A stretch of DNA of 64,000 nt, from positions 682,001 to 746,000 of the forward strand of contig OZ244836.1 of NCBI GenBank assembly GCA_965220645.1, read 5' to 3'. The stretch comes from Aldehydirespirator sp965220645. GTDB taxonomy: Bacteria > Actinomycetota > Acidimicrobiia > Acidimicrobiales > Aldehydirespiratoraceae. The notes below the pieces were generated by a model. That model saw only the letters and a list, made by a program, of their open reading frames with translations, had not been told where the DNA came from and ran no database searches. Shown here piece by piece: positions 7,996 through 15,604 of this stretch. Position numbers and translations under genes: made by a program. How positions within the stretch are numbered: the stretch's first letter is position 1; the number at the start of each line of letters is the position of its first letter.

Positions 7996-8394
7996 TTGTC
8001 TGTTTGGGATGATCGGGTGCGGACTGAGGTAGTGGGGTGCTGGCCATGGACCGACGGGGCAGCGCGAGCATTCGACCGAGGGCGTGCACGCCGCGGGTCG
8101 CTGCTGCCGCTGGCCGCCTACGAGATGCCCATTCTCGAGTCGCTCATCGAGTTGGGCGGGTCCGCTCCGTCGTCGGTTGTCATCGATCGCGTGGGCGCGA
8201 AGCTCGAAGCACAGTTGACCGACATCGACCGTGACAAGACGCCCGGCAGGGGCGTCATCCGCTGGAGGTATAGAACTCAGTTCGCTCGGCGGGCGCTCGT
8301 TGAGAAGGGGCAGATGCTACGAGACTCTCCACACGGCGTCTGGGAGATCTCGCAGGCAGGCACAGACCGGGTGAAGGCAGAAGCGACGACATGA
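7996..8394 (+). CDS. Small protein with an Mrr N-terminal (winged-helix) domain
   Basis: About 132 residues from a TTG at 7996; the true start is uncertain and an internal ATG lies at 8125. The segment from 'LLPLAAYEMPILESLIELGG' to 'GVWEISQAGTDRVKA' matches the Mrr_N winged-helix domain that precedes the nuclease in type IV restriction proteins (features 'GRGVIRWRYRTQFARRALVEKGQML'). The nuclease domain is absent and no continuation is found downstream, so this is either a stand-alone DNA-binding protein or a remnant. It lies 17 bp inside the edge left by IS110 copy A, so its 5' region may have been lost. Domain call moderate, function unknown. Confidence 0.6.
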   Translation: MSVWDDRVRTEVVGCWPWTDGAARAFDRGRARRGSLLPLAAYEMPILESLIELGGSAPSSVVIDRVGAKLEAQLTDIDRDKTPGRGVIRWRYRTQFARRALVEKGQMLRDSPHGVWEISQAGTDRVKAEATT

Positions 8395-8633
8395 CCTTCG
8401 ACGGCGCAGGGGACGCCAGTTGGCGAAGGCTCACTTGCGGATCCCCGGCACGCCCCGATGAGACCCAGCGCTACAACAAAGTCCTCGACCTGAGGCTTCG
8501 CATATCTGTCACGACTCTCGGGAACCGGATCGTCCGGGGTGGCCGCAGCGTATGGGGTTCCGTCGCAGCGGCGAGGCACCTTGGCTGCCGCGCCTGATCG
8601 CTGGATCCGCCTAAGGGAGCGTCGGTCATTCGT
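8395..8633 (+). other. Gap between the Mrr_N-like gene and the SLH protein gene
   Basis: About 240 bp. A 68-codon open frame beginning at 8391, overlapping the previous stop, has no recognisable features and I do not call it. No terminator or strong promoter was evident by eye. Confidence 0.4.
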
Positions 8634-10706
8634 GTGAGGGTTCGGAGGAGAGCGGCCGCGGTCGCGCTGGTCGCGGTGACCGTCGCTGCGGCAACGGGAT
8701 GGGTTCCCAGTGCGGCCGCGCAGCAGGGGGGCTTTGTTGATGTGACGGGCGGGGTGCACAAACCGGGCATCGACGCGCTCGACGCCCGGGGGATGATCGC
8801 GGGCACCGAATGCGCCGAGGCGATGTTCTGTCCGGGTTTGGCGATCAAGCGTTCGACGGCGGCGGTGTGGCTGGTGCGAGCCCTCGACGACGCAGAGCCG
8901 CCTGCGGTCAGCGACTCGAGGTTCGCTGACGTAGGTGCCGATGAGTGGTGGATGCCCTACGTCGAACGGCTCGCAGAACTGGAGATCACCGTGGGCTGTA
9001 GGGCCGAGCCGCTGACCTTCTGCCCCAACCAGCCGGTGACACGCGCTCAAATGGCGACGTTCCTCGTTCGGGCCTTCGACCTACAGACCGCTCCCTCGGC
9101 GGGGTTCGCTGACACGAAGGGAAGCACTCATGAGGCCAGCATCGACGCTCTGGCCGCGGCCGGCGTCACCGCTGGCTGCAAGGTTGAGCCGCTGACCTTC
9201 TGCCCCAATCAGCCGGTGACACGCGCTCAGATGGCGACGATGTTGGCGCGTGCGATGGGCGACGTTCCCTTGCCGCCGGAATTCAGTTGGTCGCTGCCGT
9301 CGCACTGCTCCTCATCGCCGCCGGAGGACCCGCATACCGATCCGGGGGGTGGTTGTCCTGTGTGGTGGAGCCACCTGCTGGACCTGGAGCCCTCACAGGA
9401 GGGAATCACCGCCGACGACATGAGGCGCAGTCTCGCCGCGGCGCTGCCGAACTATGTCTCAGGAGCCGCTGACAGTCTGGGCCGGCTGCCTGGGCGGGCG
9501 CGAGAGGTCATTGCGAACACGGTCACCGAACTTGCCGCCGCGGATCCTCTGACAGCGGAGCGGATTGAGACGATCGCTGCTCACCTAGACGGCTGCACCG
9601 GATACTCGCATGCGGCGGCGTGCGCGTTGCGCAACGGAATCAATTTCGTGACTGCACAGGGGTCCGGGTGGTGGCTCCAAGATGTCCGCACCGTCTCCCA
9701 CGAGTGGGCTCATCTGCGTGACTTTCGGGTTGCGCCGGGAGGCGGCTATGCCGCGCAGTGGTGCGAGCGGATGGCGCAACGCGCCAGCGTCGCAGAATCG
9801 ACGGGGCGGCTCGTCACTCACATGGCGCTGTTGGAGGCTGCCAGCGCGGCCCATGACGCTCCGCTTGTGTCGGGTCCGGGCTGTGCTGGGGCACTCATAG
9901 CCCGCTTCGCGCCCGAGATTGGGAGCCACGACCAACCGGGCCAGATCTTGGAGTTGTCCGCGAATGCGCAGGCCCAAGTTTGGATGAGGCGCGGCTACGC
10001 GTCGGCAGAGGCCCGCTGGTGGGCAGCCGAGACCGCGGCCGGATACCCCACAGAGACCCAACCGCTGGCCCGTCCGCTGGAACGCGGTCCGCTTATGGAG
10101 CCTCCCGAACCGGGCGGATGCGACGACTTCAATGACCGAGACCCCGAGCTCTGCGTGCCAGACGACTGCCACGACGGAATGCATGAACACCCCTACCGTC
10201 CAAACACGCGGCACTACCACCGCGGCGGGCTGGAACCCCACACCCATCACCGCTGGCACATACTCGTTGACGGTATAGCCGTCCCCACCGACGCCGCCCG
10301 ACCCGCAGGAACCTACTGCGAATACCCCGACGGCCGACGCGTGATCGGCCATTACAGCGGAGGGGAACGACTCGGTGACGCTGTGAGCGTCGGCTACGTG
10401 ATGTTCTCACCCGACGGGCTCTGGCGCATGGGCGGCTACTCGATCTGCATCGACATCACCGACCCCAACCACCCCAGACACGATCCCGACGCCACGAACG
10501 CAGATTCTGTGGCAGCACGCCAGGTGTGCGACGGCACCTCCGACCATCTATGGAAGCCATGCGATGCTAGCGGCCGGTGCCCCACGGAGAGCGACTTCAA
10601 CGACGGCGAATACGACGGCGGCTGGGTGACCTGCGGCGAGGCCGGTTGGATGGGCTACTACTGGGAGATCTGCCGACGAACCACCGGCCAGCCACGGGCC
10701 AGCTGA
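8634..10706 (+). CDS. Secreted SLH-domain protein with an HExxH metallopeptidase-like region
   Basis: 690 residues from GTG 8634. A Sec signal peptide (RRRAAAVALVAVTVAAATG, cleavage after about AAA-Q30) is followed by three S-layer-homology-type repeats at about residues 33-195. Two of these carry 'EPLTFCPNQPVTRAQMAT', the type common in Acidimicrobiia and related actinobacteria. The central part contains 'TVSHEWAHLRDF' at about 355, an HExxH zinc-peptidase motif, with many cysteines around it. The C-terminal half is rich in His, Asp and Cys (DDCHDGMHEHPYRPNTRHYH) and unlike any domain I recognise. Probably a cell-surface zinc peptidase or a protein derived from one. A third zinc ligand (downstream Glu) is plausible in 'QILELSANAQ' but unproven. 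Confidence 0.75.
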   Translation: MRVRRRAAAVALVAVTVAAATGWVPSAAAQQGGFVDVTGGVHKPGIDALDARGMIAGTECAEAMFCPGLAIKRSTAAVWLVRALDDAEPPAVSDSRFADVGADEWWMPYVERLAELEITVGCRAEPLTFCPNQPVTRAQMATFLVRAFDLQTAPSAGFADTKGSTHEASIDALAAAGVTAGCKVEPLTFCPNQPVTRAQMATMLARAMGDVPLPPEFSWSLPSHCSSSPPEDPHTDPGGGCPVWWSHLLDLEPSQEGITADDMRRSLAAALPNYVSGAADSLGRLPGRAREVIANTVTELAAADPLTAERIETIAAHLDGCTGYSHAAACALRNGINFVTAQGSGWWLQDVRTVSHEWAHLRDFRVAPGGGYAAQWCERMAQRASVAESTGRLVTHMALLEAASAAHDAPLVSGPGCAGALIARFAPEIGSHDQPGQILELSANAQAQVWMRRGYASAEARWWAAETAAGYPTETQPLARPLERGPLMEPPEPGGCDDFNDRDPELCVPDDCHDGMHEHPYRPNTRHYHRGGLEPHTHHRWHILVDGIAVPTDAARPAGTYCEYPDGRRVIGHYSGGERLGDAVSVGYVMFSPDGLWRMGGYSICIDITDPNHPRHDPDATNADSVAARQVCDGTSDHLWKPCDASGRCPTESDFNDGEYDGGWVTCGEAGWMGYYWEICRRTTGQPRAS

Positions 10707-10884
10707 CTAGTCCTTGACTTGTTTCTGGAGCCGCGGAGGGTCGGGGGTGACTGCGATTACTTGGACTCCTCAGCGACGATCGGCCACCACCGCCCACGGA
10801 ACACTGAACACTCGGTCCCGTTCAAGAACCTCCTTGACCACGAAGCACCTGCCGATACGGGCTCCTGAATCCGGCCGAGCACGC

Positions 10885-11115
10885 TTCACCCCCTTGCCGA
10901 CGGTGGCTTGCGTGAGGCAGAAGCTGTCGCCGGCGGTCATGACGATGTGGGCGTGGTGCAGCAGCCTGTCGACGGTCGCGTTGGCGATGGTCTTGGGCAT
11001 GAGTTCGTCGAACCCGGCCGGGTGAAGGTTGCTCGACAGGGCGATGCCGAGCGCTTCTTGCAAGCGGCGTCGACGACACGGTAGAGCGGCCTAGGCGGTC
11101 TCGGTGGCGACGACC
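10885..11115 (-). pseudogene. istB fragment (IS21-type ATPase), frameshifted remnant
   Basis: On the minus strand two frames together encode the C-terminal part of an IS21 helper ATPase: 'LYRVVDAACKKRS' in one frame, then 'ALSSNLHPAGFDELMPK' and 'TVDRLLHHAHIVMTAGDS' in another, ending near 'GKGVK'. A stop and at least one frameshift separate them, and the 5' two thirds and istA are missing. It is useful as an uninterrupted reference for the istB motif that is split at 58.5 kb. Confidence 0.8.
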
Positions 11116-11671
11116 TGTAGCGGCCACTACGACCAACGGGCACGACCGGGCCGGTTCACGGGTTCTGGACCCGTCGAGCCCTAGAGGGCGCCTGCGTGTT
11201 CGGGAGCGTCGACGCTTTCGGGCGCTGTGGAGGCTGCGAGGGCGGCGCATGACGTTTCTGGAGGGTGCGTTCGCGACGTTGGTGACGGCGCGTGCGGAGT
11301 TGTCGAGTCGGGGGTCGCGATGCTGTCGGAGTGACGATTCCGGACTGCTCTTGGCGGGCTGCGTTCGTGAGCGTTCGCTTTGACCGTTCGGGGTGGTTTG
11401 GCCGCCACACGTTTGCACTAGAGTGCCCGCCCACTTCAACAGGGGCGCGCGGCCGGCCAAGACGAACGCGTCGCCCGCCGTTTCTTGAGCTGTGTGCGGC
11501 ACGCGAACGCACGCGAACGCTGTTGCGATGACAGTGCATGTCGGTCCATTCCGCTCGTGAATTTGATCCGTCTCGGCGCTCGCCGGATCGTGGTGGTGTC
11601 GTGACGGAACGCAACCGCGAACGCTGTTGCGACGACGGTGTATGCCGCTGCCTTTCGCTGCTGGCTTGTGC
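11116..11671. other. Gene-poor stretch with a 29-bp imperfect direct repeat
   Basis: No credible gene on either strand; open frames here are Arg/Pro/Ser-rich shadows. It contains two near-copies of a 29-bp sequence (11512-11540 and 11616-11644, core cgaacgctgttgcga, about 26/29 matching) spaced 104 bp apart. Likely decayed mobile-element DNA. Confidence 0.5.
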
Positions 11672-12151
11672 TCAGCCCTCGAAGAGGTCGTTGAGCTGAT
11701 CGTAGGCTTGGCACCGCCAGCACAGCAGTTGTTGCGTGTCGCCCTCCATTCGCGAAATTGGCACCTTGGCGGCCGCGCCGCAGCGGTTGCAGGGCTCATC
11801 GAATAGAGCGAAGACCACTCCGTCGTCGATGGCTTGTCTTTGCAGCTGCCGCTCGATCACCGTCGCGGCCAGAAGCCGGTGCTCCTCGCGGTGGCAGCGC
11901 TCGCACAGGGAGATGAGGCCGTCTTGCCCGTCGGGATCGTCCGGAAAGACGGGGCCGCCTTCGGCAACGGGGTAGAGGTGATGCACCACGAGCACGACGC
12001 GGGTGCTGTCGCCGGGCATCGAGGCGCGCACGCCGCATCGTCGGCAGCGTCCTCCGTCCCTGCGCATGATGTGGCCTCTGAGCCTTCCCCAGCGACGGGA
12101 GTCCTCAGGAGCTAGGTCGTCTCTCCAGCCTATGACGCCGCCCTCCGGCAT
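11672..12151 (-). CDS. HNH endonuclease-like protein with extra zinc motif
   Basis: 159 residues. The classic HNH core is 'CRRCG' (about residue 37), 'VLVVHHLYPVAEGG' (the catalytic His pair), 'GLISLCERCHREEH' (second Cys pair and the final His). A second CxxC...CxxC set (CNRCGAAAKVPIS...LLCWRCQAYD) follows, so the protein probably binds a second structural zinc. HNH proteins of this size serve as stand-alone nucleases, restriction-associated nucleases or homing enzymes; nothing next to it decides which. Start ATG at 12151. Confidence 0.8.
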   Translation of the reverse strand: MPEGGVIGWRDDLAPEDSRRWGRLRGHIMRRDGGRCRRCGVRASMPGDSTRVVLVVHHLYPVAEGGPVFPDDPDGQDGLISLCERCHREEHRLLAATVIERQLQRQAIDDGVVFALFDEPCNRCGAAAKVPISRMEGDTQQLLCWRCQAYDQLNDLFEG

Positions 12152-12460
12152 TTGTCATCGCCGGGTTGCGGCGACAGGACAGTGGCGCGGCACGCAAGAG
12201 ATTCGCTACCGGTCTCGGGGTGCAGCGACTCCTCCGGGGTCATCTGTCTGACGTCCGGCGGGGACTCATTGCTGCACGGTACAGCCGGCGAGGAACCACG
12301 ACGCGGCGCGATCAATCCTGAACGGTGAGCGGAGCAATGACGGGACGATCTCCTTCAGTAGAAGATCTGGGTCGGCGTGACCGCGTGGCCTGCAGCGGCC
12401 GGCTCTCGTTGGCAGTCCGGGACGGCACACCCGTTGGACGGGCCGCCCAGTGGGGAGCCA
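12152..12460. other. Intergenic stretch, nothing recognised
   Basis: About 310 bp upstream of the HNH gene and downstream of the small leftward gene. I see no gene, RNA or clear repeat. Confidence 0.4.
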
Positions 12461-12712
12461 CTACCGGTTGAGGTTGGCCTCGGCGGTTGCTTGCTCGGCT
12501 CCCGGACCTGTGTCGCTGTCGTCGAACGCGACACCGTCCAGAACTTCAGCCAGACGCTTGATCGCTGCATCGTCCCCGGCATCGATGGCATCTACCAGAC
12601 GGGCTGCTGTGATCCGCTGAGCAGCGGTTACGGATCCGAAGGTCAGCGGGTCGGCGTTGGCGACCTGAATGGCCGTCTGTCGCAACTGGTCGTGGGCCAC
12701 GGGCGTCAACAT
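12461..12712 (-). CDS. Small hypothetical protein
   Basis: 83 residues (MLTPVAHDQLRQTAIQVANAD...). Composition is balanced and helical ('AAQRITAARLVDAIDAGDDAAIKRLAEVL'), unlike the Arg/Pro-rich shadows around it, which is why I favour this strand. The acidic C-terminus (DDSDTGPGAE) is probably disordered. No family recognised. Confidence 0.4.
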   Translation of the reverse strand: MLTPVAHDQLRQTAIQVANADPLTFGSVTAAQRITAARLVDAIDAGDDAAIKRLAEVLDGVAFDDSDTGPGAEQATAEANLNR

Positions 12713-12850
12713 AACACAGGGCTGGAGAGGTGCTCCGTCAGCGGCGTTGGCGAACTCCCCGAATGGGGCGTGCTCGCTACCCGCGGAGGCATTGCCTCAC
12801 GTGAGCCGATCCCAGCCAGCGACGGTCGTCACCGACGGCCGCCGAATGTG

Positions 12851-13252
12851 ATGCCGGGTGCTCGCCCGGCAGTAGGTGCCGGCGCTCGGCCAGCCGCAGC
12901 CGTCTCGGCGAACGCAGAGTGTTTGAACTGTGGCGGGCTTCATGACCCACTGCCTGATGAGCTCGCCACCTACGGCCCTCCGCGCGTATGGTGCGAAACT
13001 GTCACAGACCACAAACGGAAGGGCCGCTACGGCGAAGCGCTCACAATCCCTGAGGGATGCATGGCGGTCGAGGAAGTTCACCGGAGAGGCGTAGCCCCCT
13101 GGTACTACGAACGAGCCGCCATCATTCACCGCAAACGCGGCGACCGAAACGCGAGGTGGCCGTCCTTCGCCGCTTCGCCACAGGAGCACGCGGCGGGTGT
13201 AATGCCACCTACGTTGCTTGCGCGACTAGTCAAACTCGAGGCTGGCGCGTAG
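12851..13252 (+). CDS. Hypothetical protein with a CxxC motif
   Basis: About 133 residues from ATG 12851; the frame stays open further upstream but that part looks non-coding. It contains 'AECLNCGGLHDPLP', then 'GEALTIPEGCMAVEEVHRRG' and 'PWYYERAAIIHRKRGDRNA', which read like real protein. Not recognised. A competing leftward frame covers the same DNA but is poorer in composition. Confidence 0.35.
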   Translation: MPGARPAVGAGARPAAAVSANAECLNCGGLHDPLPDELATYGPPRVWCETVTDHKRKGRYGEALTIPEGCMAVEEVHRRGVAPWYYERAAIIHRKRGDRNARWPSFAASPQEHAAGVMPPTLLARLVKLEAGA

Positions 13253-13407
13253 CCGTGTGGGCTTGGGCCCAGTCAAGCGTTCTGAGATCGGGCATCTCGG
13301 GTTCGGGGATTCACCTAAACGCATTGAAACAGACAACAACTAGCCTGCGATACTGCATTTGAACGGCGGCGGCTGCCAAGGGTGGGAGCGGGAGAAGGCC
13401 GATCGCG

Positions 13408-13875
13408 TCAACTGTACGCTGACAGCTCGTTGTCGAACGTCCATACTTTGACGCCAGTGTGGGCCACGTTCTGCTTGAATTGATCTCGTTCGACGAGTAT
13501 TGCCACATCCCCGGTGCCCAGCCGCCCGTCTCCGAGAAGAGTGACGAGATTCGATCCGGTCGAGTTGCCGGCCAGCAGCTCTTCCGTGAATCCCTGGTTC
13601 AACGTAGCCTGGTGGAGAATCCACGGGGGATTGGGCCGGTGCGCCTCCTCGATGACTTGCCGCAACCGCTCGGCGAACCGCCGTCGATCGGACGACAGCT
13701 GAGCGACATGATTGCCGACCTCGATGAGCGCTGTCACCGGAAGCACGAACCGTTGGCCTGCCTCTCGCCGCCTGTCGAACTCGGCAGCTACTTCGTTAGC
13801 CAGTTGCTCGCCATCGATGCCAATGAGGCGGACGATGACCGACGTGTCGACGAAGACCACGGCCGGAAGGTTCAT
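13408..13875 (-). CDS. PIN-domain ribonuclease-like protein
   Basis: 155 residues with PIN acidic residues in order: 'VVFVDTSVIV' (Asp about 10), 'VTALIEVGNH' (Glu about 51), and 'LGTGDVAILVERDQF' (Asp about 127). PIN proteins are Mg-dependent RNases, often toxins. The gene begins 4 bp after the stop of the AAA ATPase gene, so the two form one transcription unit. Unusually, the upstream partner is a 436-residue ATPase and not a small antitoxin. No VapB-like gene is adjacent. Intact by length. Confidence 0.82.
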   Translation of the reverse strand: MNLPAVVFVDTSVIVRLIGIDGEQLANEVAAEFDRRREAGQRFVLPVTALIEVGNHVAQLSSDRRRFAERLRQVIEEAHRPNPPWILHQATLNQGFTEELLAGNSTGSNLVTLLGDGRLGTGDVAILVERDQFKQNVAHTGVKVWTFDNELSAYS

Positions 13876-13878
13876 CAG

Positions 13879-15189
13879 CTATTGGAGTCCCAGCACATCC
13901 ACCAGCGACCGAGGGGCCTCGGACGGGGCATCGCTCGGGCGCAGGCGGTCGCGCGCGGCCACCGTTCCGAGAGGACCTCGTCCAACTACCTCGAAGTAGT
14001 CGGGGAAGTCTGTGAGCCTCGTGGCCTTGCTCCAACCGTCGGGACCGCGGCTGCACACCATGACGCTGTTGTGGTCCTTGCCCTCGAGCGCGTCAAGGAT
14101 CGCGGGGCTGTGTGTGGTGGCCAACGTGCTAACGCCGGTGCCCGCCGACGCCTTGAGCCGATTCAGCAGCAACGCTGCCTGAGACGGGTGCAGTCCGTTC
14201 TCGATCTCCTCCACGACAAGCAGCCGCCCACCGGTGACCGAGTCATCCTCGCCGCTGGCGGATTGCGAACGGTCGAGGAGCGCCGCCGCTATGGCGAGGA
14301 ACCTCAGCGTGCCGTCGCTCATCAGGCGCGCCGGCATCGGCTTCGCCGTTGAACCGATCCGCTCCTGGATCGCCACCATCACGTCTCCGAGGTCGCTGTT
14401 CACGGTGTCAATCTCCGATACCTGAGCTTCTGAGAGCGACCGGGTCATCTCGAGCAGGATGCCTCGCGTCGCTTCATCCTTCAGAAGGCTCGCCAGCACT
14501 GCTGACAGGTTCTCAGCGTTCCGGCGGAGCCGAATATCCTTCTCAGGAACGTACTCACGCATCTGGTGCGGCACGGGGTCGAGGATGAACACGTTCGACA
14601 GTGCGGCAAGCACTGCCTCGGCGACCCGCCGAACATCACGACCGGCCTGGGAGGTCGCAGGCACACGAGTAGCTACCTGCGCCGTGAGCAGTTGCGACGC
14701 ACGGAAGGTCACCGCAGGGTTCGGCCCCTGCTTTCTATTGTCCCAGCGCGCAACAATGTCACCGGAATCGGGGCGCAGCGGGTCTGTTCTCAATAGCTCC
14801 AGCGGTTCTCCGTAGCGAGAGCCGCTCAGGCGTCGTGTCCACAGCCGTTCCTTGATCACCTGCACGCTCGGTCGCACCGAGACTCTTACGTCGAGGTAGT
14901 AGCGCCTGCCGTCGACAACGACAGAACAGCCGACCGCGAACCAGTCCTTGCCTAATGGCGCGCATCCCTCGGAGCCACCCCGCACTAAGGGTCCCGAGCG
15001 GCCGCCATCGAGCGCGTCCCGGATAGTCCCGCCGGCCGCGAGCGCGGATAGAGCGGCCAGAGCGTCGAGCACGTTCGACTTCCCGCTGCCGTTGCGGCCG
15101 ACGAGAAGAGTCAGAGGCCGCAGTGGAATGCTCACCTTTCGCAGGCTCTTGAACGCCGGGAGCCGGAGCTCTATCAAGGTGGCAGCCAT
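13879..15189 (-). CDS. AAA_21/OLD-like ABC-type ATPase
   Basis: 436 residues from ATG 15189 (MAATLIELRLPAFKSL), chosen because this is the usual N-terminus of the family; an in-frame ATG 26 codons upstream is possible. Walker A is 'LLVGRNGSGKSNVLDALAAL' at about 30; a signature-like motif is 'LMSDGTLRFLAIAAALL'; Walker B is 'LLVVEEIENGLHPSQ'; the H-loop is 'LATTHSPAILDAL'. This is a RecF/SMC-type head ATPase lacking the TOPRIM domain of OLD nucleases. Such ATPases sit with a nuclease partner in several antiphage systems (Septu, PARIS, Gabija). Here the partner is a PIN protein 4 bp downstream. Role in defence is inference. Confidence 0.85.
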   Translation of the reverse strand: MAATLIELRLPAFKSLRKVSIPLRPLTLLVGRNGSGKSNVLDALAALSALAAGGTIRDALDGGRSGPLVRGGSEGCAPLGKDWFAVGCSVVVDGRRYYLDVRVSVRPSVQVIKERLWTRRLSGSRYGEPLELLRTDPLRPDSGDIVARWDNRKQGPNPAVTFRASQLLTAQVATRVPATSQAGRDVRRVAEAVLAALSNVFILDPVPHQMREYVPEKDIRLRRNAENLSAVLASLLKDEATRGILLEMTRSLSEAQVSEIDTVNSDLGDVMVAIQERIGSTAKPMPARLMSDGTLRFLAIAAALLDRSQSASGEDDSVTGGRLLVVEEIENGLHPSQAALLLNRLKASAGTGVSTLATTHSPAILDALEGKDHNSVMVCSRGPDGWSKATRLTDFPDYFEVVGRGPLGTVAARDRLRPSDAPSEAPRSLVDVLGLQ

Positions 15190-15604
15190 GCCGTGGAGGG
15201 TATCCGCGAGTGGTGCCGCCCCGCCGACAGGGGTGGAGTCCTCCACACAGAGCAAACGCATCGGCATGCCTCAAGAACCGATTCGCAATATAGGGGGGAT
15301 CTCGCGGCCCCAGCGAAGCGAATACTGGTAAGCGCCAATCGCGACTCTCGCCTAGCGCCAACAGTGGGGCACCAGAGTGTGGAATTGCTCAGCGACAGCG
15401 GGCTTCGCGCGCCGCTATCCGTTACGTAACCCAGAAGCTGTGCCGGATGCAGGGCTCCCGAGACAACAGCAGTATGAACCGACCTTGATGTTCGTCCCAC
15501 CGGGCAGCTCACCGGAGGTGCCTTTAGCGCGATGGGGAGGAGGAATTCAGTGTAAGCTTCCTGAACAAAAGTAACACTGATTCTCACATCTGACTCACAG
15601 GCTC
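15190..15604. other. Intergenic stretch between the AAA ATPase and DprA-like genes
   Basis: About 415 bp. It should contain the promoter of the ATPase-PIN unit. Slightly richer in A/T near 15550-15610. Nothing else recognised. Confidence 0.35.

Noticed and set aside
8391..8597. 68-codon frame overlapping the stop of the Mrr_N-like gene
   Set aside because: No recognisable features or ribosome site; kept only as part of the intergenic note.
10822..11799. 325-codon leftward open frame across the gene-poor stretch
   Set aside because: Arg/Pro/Ser-rich with no domain, and it crosses an istB remnant in the wrong frame.
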